Source: Taudactylus pleione
Taxonomy: Eukaryota > Chordata > Amphibia > Anura > Myobatrachidae
Length of the DNA stretch: 64,000 bases
Assembly (NCBI GenBank): GCA_031769625.1
Contig: JAUIMM010000213.1
Coordinates: 5,165,501 to 5,229,500, forward strand
Direction of reading: 5' to 3'
The notes under the pieces were generated by a model. The model saw only the letters and a program-made list of their open reading frames with translations. It was not told the origin of the DNA and ran no database searches. This document shows, one piece after another, positions 56,061 to 64,000 of this stretch. Every line of letters starts with the position of its first letter. Position 1 is the stretch's first letter. The position numbers were made by a program, and so were the translations under genes.

Positions 56061-56546
56061 ACTTTTTGGAGTGCACTTTGATGCACAGATCACCCCCTGG
56101 ACAACCCTACAGCACCCCTCTAGGACTACAGCCTTTATGGGACACTGCACAACACAGTCCAGCCAGCCCCTATAGACTTTGGAGTGGACACAGCCCCTAT
56201 GGACAACTGACTGCACAACACAGCCCAGCCAGCCCCTATGACAGCAGCACAACACAGCCCAGCCAGCCCCTATGGACAACAGCAGCACAACACAGACAAG
56301 CCAGCCCTAACTCCCACCCTCCCTCTTCACTGTAGACAGCCGGAGTGAGAAATGGCGCCGACGCAGGGACCTTTAATAGAATCCAAAACCGGCGAGATCC
56401 GGAAGGCGGGATGATGACGTTTTGCCTCGATTTCAGATCCGAGTCAGGCGGGAAAAGTTGAGCCTGACTCGGATACAACTCGGATCGGGGGGGCTCGGGG
56501 AGGTTTGGATTTCAGAAAACCGAACCTGCTCATCCCTACTTTAAAT

Positions 56547-58035
56547 GCAGCACTGCCGCTGCTCCTGGTACCCTCCAAAACAGGTACCTCTGACACTGCC
56601 TCCTTGCCCACACTGGCTTTTACTAATTTGGCCACCCTGCTACCACCACTACTAGGCTCTTGTGGTACCGGGAGCTCCAGTCTGTCTGCTCTAGAGGGGA
56701 AACTGCATTCTGACAGTTACTGGTGAGTCAACTGCCTTTCTACCCATCAACTGCCCAGTGGAGTTATCCGCATGGGGTCCTTTTTTCCCCGCACCCCTTC
56801 CAGAATCTTCTACATAGAAAATAATGGGGTCACTAATCACTGTTTACCCCCTCACAAAAGATATACACACATATGCATTTGATTTCACAGTAGTATATAC
56901 GTGTGATATTACTTTACTCTAAATTACTATACTATATGTAGTGGAAAAGCTAATTTCACATCAGCATGGGCATAACTGCACATGATATTGTGTTGGTAAA
57001 AACATGTAATTTTCCCTTGTATATTTATGTAGCATCCTTTGTGTGTGGAAAGATGACAAGCCTTTTGAAGCTGGGCAAGAGAGGTTATAGGAAGGTCTGT
57101 CTTCCTGAGTCAGCCATAAACCTGTCTCTCTGTATAGGGCATAAAATAAATATGTCTGTGGAAATTATAGGACAGCTGGCCGGACCCTTGATAAAACAGT
57201 CAGTAAGAGCCCTGTGTTCAGTTTGGGAACAGTGATCAAAAAATAGTTGTTTACAAAGGGAGACACTCTGTCTCAGCAGGTGTGAATTTTTTCACGCCGG
57301 GCACATTTATGGACCTCAGCCTGCTTCCCAACTTCAAAGAGAGATGAATGTGTAATTAAAGAGCCCCTGCTCATGTGGCCAGGAAACCCTGAGTTTCAGC
57401 CAGCTGGACAATCTACTTTGAGCTGAAAAGGGTTAAAATCACTCCAGGGAGGGAGGTGAGGGGGTGCCTGGAAAAGCAGGCATAAATATGTGACTCAACC
57501 CTGGCCCATTGTTCATTCTGCATGAGGCTATCGAAGGATACAAATGATCCCTAAGTTGTCAATGGGAAGGCCTCATCCCAGAACCATTTAATCCAACGTG
57601 ATTTGAGTGGTTTGTTTCTCTAATTTGTTATTTTATTTTCTGGAAATTGTAAGTAACGGTGTGATTTTCTTTAACATTATTATATTCTTTGTAACTTTTT
57701 GTACATAAGCTTTGAAGATATTGTTGACTTAAAGATTAATTCTAGTTCTGGACCAATGTTTTTATGACCCAAGGCCTCATATGGCTCATGTTACCTATTT
57801 TTACTAATTATTGACCATTGTGTATGCAGGTGAGAGCAGAAGCTCACCTTGTGCTTTAGCATTCAATTTTTCTTCTGCTGGTGGCAGTTACCAGATTTAG
57901 TGAACCACACATGCTGAGGTAACCTGTAAAAGTCATGGGCAGCGATTCTCAGATTGGCGTATCTTGAGGGTCGGTCCGCAGAACCATGACACTATAAATT
58001 ATTTACACTTTTTCCATATGTTTTCCATATGTTTA
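56547..58035. other. Unassigned; open frame with donor-like site at 56550-56726
   Basis: A plus-strand frame continues from the hAT end through Ser/Leu/Thr-rich residues (TASLPTLAFTNLATLLPP) to a splice-donor-like CTGGTGAGTC at 56721, but no domain is seen. The stretch 57250-57550 has a TATA-like 'cataaatatg' (57482) in moderately complex DNA and might be an LTR or promoter. Neither is supported further. Confidence 0.25.
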
Positions 58036-58038
58036 TTA

Positions 58039-58214
58039 AGGGAGCTGAGGGAGCTACAGCAATTTTTTAGAAGTGGAGTTGTTGCCCATAGCAACCAATC
58101 AGATTCTAGCTATTATCTTCTAGAAGTTGCTAGATAAATGATAAGTAGAATCTGATTGGTTGCTATGGGCAACAACTTCACTTCTAAAAACCAGCACTTT
58201 AGTAAATATACCCC
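58039..58214. mobile_element. Foldback MITE, third copy of the 22240 family
   Basis: Arms 'gttgcccatagcaaccaatc' and 'gattggttgctatgggcaac'. The right end reads AGTAAATATACCCC; the left end is diverged. TTA lies at both boundaries (58036-58038 and 58215-58217). Confidence 0.88.
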
Positions 58215-58217
58215 TTA

Positions 58218-58599
58218 CACTCATCAAAAAGTGTCATTCTTTTTTTTCTTGTAGGATTGGTCCTTATTATTACTTTGCGGCATGATTGTATTAATAGCTG
58301 CTTTCATGTTCTCAAACTTGTCTCAAAAGTCTGGGCATGTTACTTTTCTTAATTTTAATTAATGTTAATGTAAATCGATGAATGTTTTGCTATATTGAAT
58401 TGAACCTCTGCTCCAAAGGATGTACAGGACAACATTCTCCAACTTTAATAGCATTTGTTGTAGCTTGCCTTTCAGAACAAAGATTCTTCCATTTTTTGGA
58501 GAGGTGGTTAAAAAGCAATCTCCACCAAAATGTTAAATCACTGAAACAATAGCAAAACACTTTAAAGTAAATAAGTAGACATGCACACCTTGTTGGTCA
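58218..58599. other. No gene recognised
   Basis: AT-rich spacer. Confidence 0.5.
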
Positions 58600-59370
58600 A
58601 TGAAATGTAGAGATTGAGCACATATGGTATATAATCTGACAATGGGTTCATCTTGGAAAAGTTCTAAACAGTAGAACGAAACGCGTTGATGCTCTCCACT
58701 TCACTGCATTCATTTACACACGCGGAGGTTCTAGAGAAGTTGTTACTATCTACAGCCGAAAGTTATTACCACCTTATTGCTACATTTTTCCTGTATGAGT
58801 GAGGGAGTGCTTTGACCTCAGGAAGTACCTGCCTCCTACTGCAGTGACCAGTCCAGCTGATCAACTAACTACAGGATCTCCCCAGCACTGTGATCATTTC
58901 GGGAGCAGCTGTCGCCGTTGCCCCGTTGAACTTACCAACTGAGTAGTACTACATAAAGATCCTCAGTTTGCACACATCCTTTGCCACCGCCGCATACAGT
59001 CTTAAGTCCCTAGATGTAGGGCATAGCAGTAAGTTACATCTAATACATAGATGTTCCAAACTGGGGATACAATTAGTAAGTGACAACTGTCTTTTCTATG
59101 GAAATATTGTGTGCTTATTGAATGCTGAAACTTCCAGGTTGGGACTGCCTAATTAATCATTCTACGGATCTAGCACCTTCGAATACCACAGACTTTTAGC
59201 TACTACACGGCCATATTTTATGTTTTCCCTGCGGTCCATTTACCAAGATGGTGGGAATTATAGTTTATAAGGATGTCTTTGGTATATGTATATATTTAAT
59301 ATTATATTTGTTGTAATAAATGTGTTTTTCTCTTGTTTGAAGCCATCTGTGTTCATTTGACAACAGGTAT
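58600..59370 (+). mobile_element. Penelope-like terminal-region fragment (PLE-5)
   Basis: Contains the stem-GAAACGCGTTGATG motif (58651-58690), then GC-richer DNA with short frames lacking domains, then an AT-rich tail ending near 'gaagccatctgtgttcattt'. The arrangement resembles the other PLE terminal regions here. Limits are approximate. Confidence 0.5.
58651..58690 (+). other. Hammerhead-like PLE terminal motif
   Basis: TCTTGGAAAAGTTCT, loop, AGAAC, GAAACGCGTTG. The stem GTTCT/AGAAC is perfect. The core TTGGAAA is far from CUGANGA. Confidence 0.4.
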
Positions 59371-59715
59371 ATTTATTAGTATTATATAGGATTTCATACA
59401 CCAGCACAGTTACGTTATTTTTTTAATTTTCTTGTTTAAGACTAAATGGCATTTAGTCTGTACTGATTTGCAGCAAATGTTACTAATGAGACCATTTTGT
59501 TCTATTAATTTACAATTTATTATCTTTATCATTTATATTTTAGCGCTGTTATTGGGGAATTTATTATCCCCTTTAGTTTGTTTAGTGAACAATGGGTACA
59601 TGTCTTCATGCTCTGGTATCTACCTGAGATACATTACTTACATTATCAAATGCCTGGCCATAAGGGTCTTTAGTTGGTACCTGGTAATCTTCTGACAGTG
59701 ACATACCAGTGCACT
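59371..59715. other. No gene recognised
   Basis: AT-rich sequence with an 87-codon hydrophobic frame lacking any recognisable domain. Confidence 0.45.
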
Positions 59716-60030
59716 TCTACACTCTTACCAGCAATCCCCCACCCCTTGTCATGACATCACAGAATGTAAGCTCTCACGAGCAGGGCCCTCTCCCCTCATG
59801 TGCTTCTCCTTCCCTCACTCATACGATTGTCTACTCCTAACTCCCCACAAGAGCACCTATACTTGGTTGCTGACGCCCTGCTGCTTACTTGAGTGTTATG
59901 ATCACTATTGCAGCAATGTTTATAAACTATGTCCTTGTCCTGTATTGTTTTGTACTGTAAGTCGCTGTTTTCTTGTTTGCTCATTTGTGTATGTACTAAA
60001 GGATAATAATAATCATCATCATCACAGAAA
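59716..60030 (+). repeat. Dispersed repeat, 'GTAAGCTCTCACGAGCAGGG' type
   Basis: Phrases 'aatgtaagctctcacgagc', 'agggccctctcccctcat' and 'tgtactgtaagtcgctgttt', then a tail of 'ggataataataatcatcatc', form the layout of a retroposed 3' end (SINE or LINE tail). Family not named with confidence. Confidence 0.5.
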
Positions 60031-60755
60031 AGGAGGTATGGTGCTGTATGCTGGGCGTGTCTGGTGCCTCTCCAGACAGTGGGATGGCCCTCCAGGCAAA
60101 TCACAAGCCAGATACAGTTGCCACAGGTGGAAGCAACCGTGCTGCCCCCTTGGTGCACCTTACTTCCAGGGTCTTTAGAATTATTTCAGTTAGTGAGTTT
60201 CTAGTGTGCAAATGTATAGATACATATATAAAAAAACCCTCTCAAACGGTTTACCGTGAATTTTGTAGATCTTATTTTCTCCATAATTACATTCTGTACT
60301 TTAACTACTTAGCTGCCAATTTTTTCACCCACTTGTCTATTTTTTTTTTACGATTGTATTGGATCAAGAACATCTATTTTGCATCTGAGCAGCTGCCAGG
60401 TACACACTGGTTAACTTACATTTCCCCAGCGGCTGCTCCTTTCTGCAGCCGCTGGGTGGGGGTCCTGTTGTGCTGATCAATCAGTAGTGATCTGCAATAT
60501 GGCAGACAGTGGGATGAAGGTGCAGGGATGCAGAGTGGCGATTGCTGGAAGATTACCTTCCAGCAGCCGCCTACTGTGCAGGTTGCAACAATGTAAGTTA
60601 ATGCACTGCCTTGTGTGCTTGCAATCGAGTCGACCACGTCACGTACAAACCTTCACAGATACAGTGGCTCTACTGCAGGCTGCAGCGGGTGACAGCATCT
60701 GAGGGGGTAATACTCAAATAGCATAACTGCTCTGCTATTTGGTGTCACCTCATCA
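60031..60755. other. No gene recognised
   Basis: Includes a small hairpin, CCAGCGGCTGC facing GCAGCCGCTGG (60427-60453), and short frames of up to 142 codons without domains. Confidence 0.4.
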
Positions 60756-60769
60756 GATGGTGTCACTGA

Positions 60770-60881
60770 CCTCCCTGTGTCCAGAGAGGCTGGGGGCTTA
60801 CCACTAGCTCTGTGGCCTTGCGGACCACCCGGTGTGACGTCTCTGCACAGTCCTATGGGAGAAAAGCGCTATATAAATAAA

Positions 60882-60917
<36 letters not shown>
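60770..60917 (+). mobile_element. LINE/SINE-like 3' tail with (ATT)n
   Basis: 'aagcgctatataaataaaat' (60865-60884) followed by about a dozen ATT units matches the usual 3' end of vertebrate L2-type LINEs or SINEs that share their tail. Only the tail is present; no ORF2. Confidence 0.6.
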
Positions 60918-61655
60918 AATATAATATGCAATCAACATACTCTACCATTTAATAATGGGTCAAATTGAGCTATAAGCTCAAGCAACCCAATAGTTCCCAG
61001 TGGTTGGAGAAACAAACCCTTCTACACTACCATGAATTGCCAAACCCTGATTAGAAATGTACTTAGCTACAGCTAAAATATGTTTTCAAAAGTTTACTGC
61101 AGTATTTTTTTCTGACCAACAGCTCTTTTTCTAATTCATTGTGAATGCGGCCTTTTGTAAAGCATCTTTGTAAATAATCTTTTGTTGATGTTCAGCAATG
61201 TTTTCATGCTGGGTTAGATGATTTGATGCATGTCTGCAATCACTGAATCTAGTGTCTGGCAAACCAAACTTTGATATAGCAAACAGGCTACAATGAAAGC
61301 AGAAACTATTGCCTTGAGAATGATATATAATGTAGTATTTCCTTATACTTAATCTAGTTTTCATTGCATGCTGTAACATATAATAATTTAATATGCACCC
61401 TTATGGGGCTACAAACAGTTTTATGTAATTTTGGAGTGATTGGGTGTGCTGTTGTTGGCGTTCCAACGCCATTGGATTGAAATATCGTGGGCATCACCCA
61501 CAATCGAAATGACCCCTTATTTTTAATATCTCACATAATGCAGGATCTGTAAATATCACACAATGCAGGATCTGTAAATATAAACAAGGAAATATCTATA
61601 TCACCGGCATGTATATTTTCAGATGTAGCAGTTATAGCAGACACAGGCACACAGT
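60918..61655. other. No gene; short duplication at 61531-61580
   Basis: 'cacacaatgcaggatctgtaa' occurs in two near-tandem copies. The rest is AT-rich unassigned DNA. Confidence 0.5.
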
Positions 61656-62060
61656 GGAAATGCACCATACTTGCCTACCCTCCCAATTTGGCCGGGAGCC
61701 TCCCGAAAATTGGGTGCTGCTCCCGGCCCCCCAGAAAGGCAGGCAAGCCTCCCGGCAGCCGCCGACCCCTCCTGCCCTCCCCCCCGTGATTCTATGAGAA
61801 TCCCCGGCAGCGCGGGGGGGTTTCGGTGACACAATTCACGCAATTCACATAATTTTAGTCCCGCCCCCTGAAGCACAGTGGCGAAAATCTCGGCAAATAC
61901 CAGACACACAGCTACTCCGATCTGGTGGATAACTAGAAGAATGCGCATGCAGTAAAAAATGTAACTCCTTGTCCAGAAGAGAAAAATAAGGACAGTCATG
62001 GTTGCCAGCAGCTGACTATAAGATTTCAATAATCCATCTTTCATATCTCCACCTTCCACT
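61656..62060. mobile_element. Possible DNA element, 'CCGGGAGCCTCCCG' motif
   Basis: GGCCGGGAGCCTCCCG near 61690 is palindromic. GC-rich DNA to about 61830 is followed by AT-rich DNA. 'acttgcctaccctcccaa' on the left and 'catggttgccagcagctg' on the right could be remnants of inverted ends, but I see no duplication. Frames of 66-146 codons on the minus strand lack domains. Confidence 0.3.
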
Positions 62061-62425
62061 AGTCCCCCCTACGGACACCTGTGCCCCTGTGCAGCTGCGA
62101 ACATATTATATTTTTTCTTTTTTGTAAGGAGGGGATTTGGCCACACCTCCCCGAGTTGTCCACATCTCCTCCCAGTACATAGCAGGTGACTATTGTTCTT
62201 TGGATATTCAAGCTGTCTTAGTTATTCATGATAAGTTTTAGTACTGATATTGTTAGCCACGCATCCTAGATGCTTGCAGTCACATTCACATGCCTTCCAT
62301 TCTTCTGGAGGCTGGTCTCAAACTGTGTGCTGATTGGTGTTTACAGTGTGAAATAACCAATTATGATGTTTCTCCATGGACTAGTGGTCTTGTGCTCATT
62401 TTGTTTGCATTCTGCCTTCGATCCT
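62061..62425. other. No gene recognised
   Basis: Complex sequence, nothing recognised. Confidence 0.5.
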
Positions 62426-62665
62426 GACCACTGTCTGTGTACCCCTACTCTGTTACTTGTTTACCACCAAGAGTGACCACTGTCTGTGTACCCCTACTCT
62501 GTTACTTGTTTACCACCAAGAGTGACCACTGTCTGTGTACCCCTACTCTGTTACTTGTTTACCACCAAGAGTGACCATTGTCTGTGTACCCCTACTCTGT
62601 TACTTGTTTACCACCAAGAGTGACCACTGTTTGTGTAGCCTGACTCTGCTATTTGAATGCTGCTT
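62426..62665. repeat. 49-bp tandem repeat, about five units
   Basis: Units beginning GACCACTGTCTGTGTACC start at 62426, 62475, 62524, 62573 and 62622. The first four are nearly identical; the last is diverged. Recent local duplication. Confidence 0.96.
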
Positions 62666-63018
62666 AGTCCAAACACTGCTTATGAACCACTACTCAGCTA
62701 TTTGAATGCAGTCCGAATTGACTTCCGATTGTGTACAACAGCATTTTTTAACCGTGCGGCGGGCGGTTGTCAAGTGTGCCGTGCGGGTTCAGCTCAATCA
62801 GACAAAAAACAGTAAACAACAGCGCTGTGTACACCTATAGTCTACATTAAAAATAAAAAATAAAAATGGAAAATAGAATGCAATACAAAAACTGTGACAG
62901 AAATAAAAAATATTGATGTAAAATAATAAATCATGAAATATACTTGAATAAAAATACAAATTTAATAATATGAAACAGACATCATTGGCCAATGTAACAA
63001 ATGTGTCTAAAATACTAA
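62666..63018. other. No gene recognised
   Basis: A short GC-rich phrase near 62750-62790, then A-rich DNA. The minus-strand frame of 77 codons is Phe-rich low complexity. Confidence 0.5.
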
Positions 63019-63019
63019 G

Positions 63020-63915
63020 AGGGGTATTCAATATGAAACGTTAACTTCACTGCCGAAGTTAACGTTTCATATCGGAGTTTTTTTCTGCGTTAAGTCTGCT
63101 GCGCGCTCCCGCTTATCCCCGTATTCAATATCAAATTAACGAAAACGGGAAACTCCGAAGTTGGATTTGCGTAAAGTTACGAATTTTTCCTTAAAATAAT
63201 TGTAAGACCCCCCTAAAGTTGTAAAAACATGGGGGAACACTATGGGTACCCCCGTTTTAGCCTTTAATTGAAAGTCGGGGATTTAAATAGCCGCAGCAGG
63301 TGTTTTTTTCCCGACATTGAAGAAGTGATGCAGAAGAGCACTTAGGTTATTTTTTTTGTTTTTTTTAGTGGCCCCATCAAATTTGGGGTACATGAAAATG
63401 GGTACTAGCATATTTTGATGTCCCAAAAGTAAATTTTTAAAAATTCTGCATTTGTGCACCTGCCGCTATAATTCTATTCTAGAAAACACCTGCCGCATCC
63501 TTGCAGAATAGCCCTGAACCTATTTCCCTATTGTTAAACAATTTTTTCCCATTTTTTTTTTGCACCCCAATTTTTAAGTACATTTTTTGGGGTGTCCCTA
63601 TTTTTTTTTTTACTTTTTTTGACACAGTTCTTTTTTTTAAAATGTCATTCTCAGGGGTGCAGGCTATTTTTTTTAAGCCTACACCCCTAAACCCCAATTC
63701 TGCACTTTTTTTCGACACCTATTCAATGGTGAAAAGTTATAACCGTTTTTTATCAAAGACTTTTCAAAACTGCGATAAGTCTTTGAATTGAATACGTATT
63801 CATAATACGTATAATACGTATGTAAAACTAAAACCAGTGATATTAACTCAAAAAAGTTTAAAAGTGCGATATTAACGCAAAAAACTGACTTATCGCACCC
63901 ATATTGAATACCCCT
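63020..63915. mobile_element. 0.9-kb inverted-end DNA element, AGGGGTATTCAATATG ends
   Basis: Perfect 16-bp inverted ends: AGGGGTATTCAATATG at the left and CATATTGAATACCCCT at the right. Near the left end 'aaacgttaacttc' and 'gaagttaacgtttcatat' form a hairpin. The interior has poly-T runs and 'gataagtc' words near the right end. The 79-96 codon frames at 63479-63791 are Phe/Lys-rich and come from these runs. The target duplication is not certain. Confidence 0.75.
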
Positions 63916-63918
63916 ATA

Positions 63919-64000
63919 AGGGGTAAATTTACTAATTTTTTTTTTTTTCAACTCGATTAGCTTCACCTAATCTCGGGTGATTTGAAGCTCCTGAGACTCG
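63919..64000. mobile_element. Left end of a MITE cut by the window edge
   Basis: GGGGTAAATTTACTAA matches the start of the 22240 family. The following sequence (poly-T then 'caactcgattagcttcacc') differs from the other copies, so it may be a different family with the same end. The remainder lies outside the window. Confidence 0.5.

Larger units (their letters stand above)
51641..56538 (-). mobile_element. Autonomous-type hAT transposon, copy 2
   Basis: The left end TAGGGGTGTGCACCGG pairs with a right end reading TAGGGATGAGCAGGTTCGG on the minus strand. Flanking octamers CTTTAAAC (51633-51640) and CTTTAAAT (56539-56546) differ at one base. 4.9 kb, closely similar to 31116-36395 throughout but with a shorter, more varied tandem array. 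Confidence 0.94.

Overview
This window looks like intergenic or intronic DNA from a large, transposon-rich vertebrate genome, most likely an amphibian and probably a frog. I infer this from the mix of repeats: many hAT elements with exact 8-bp target duplications, foldback MITEs with 'CCAATCAG'-type arms, Penelope-like retroelements (PLEs) that carry GIY-YIG endonucleases, and a LINE-type tail next to (ATT)n. I found no host protein-coding exon, tRNA, rRNA, operon or CRISPR array that I could defend. Every long open reading frame is either transposon coding sequence or the translation of a tandem repeat.

Layout. 1-7.4 kb: AT-rich sequence holding a 2.7-kb hAT element swollen by a 34-bp minisatellite (1508-4226), a foldback MITE and a small hAT. 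7.4-25.8 kb: a deeply nested graveyard. A decayed Penelope-like element (PLE-2, 7757-13500, with a possible inverted terminal copy at 22418-22896) has been hit by at least ten later insertions. One of these is a hAT element (17356-21871) that itself received a much better preserved Penelope-like element (PLE-1, 17624-21327). Two copies of an unusual 550-bp element (15057-15606 and 25225-25771) are made almost wholly of consecutive hairpins. 26-31 kb: a candidate solo LTR broken by a small hAT, a large hAT foldback, and a PLE terminal fragment. 31.1-36.4 kb and 51.6-56.5 kb: two related full-length copies of an autonomous-type hAT element with a BED-finger transposase, both disabled. 36.4-51.6 kb: a Helitron 3' end, two Tc1-like transposase fragments around a PLE endonuclease remnant, several MITEs, a second minisatellite-bearing hAT-like element and a pogo/Tigger-like MITE. 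56.5-64 kb: mostly unassigned sequence with a foldback MITE, a PLE terminal fragment, a LINE-like tail, a 49-bp tandem repeat and a 0.9-kb inverted-repeat element.

How the parts relate. The two large hATs (31116 and 51641) share terminal motifs with the foldback at 28486 and are its likely source of transposase. Seven sites share a stem followed by GAAAC and GTTGG that resembles the hammerhead-ribozyme motif known from PLE terminal repeats. In PLE-1 it occurs in both terminal repeats, and in the 38.8-kb remnant it has the same orientation as the endonuclease fragment. Target duplications and reading-frame continuity across the insertions give a readable order of events. The most unusual structure is the hairpin-chain element. 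Its order of stems is kept in two copies that lie in opposite orientation.
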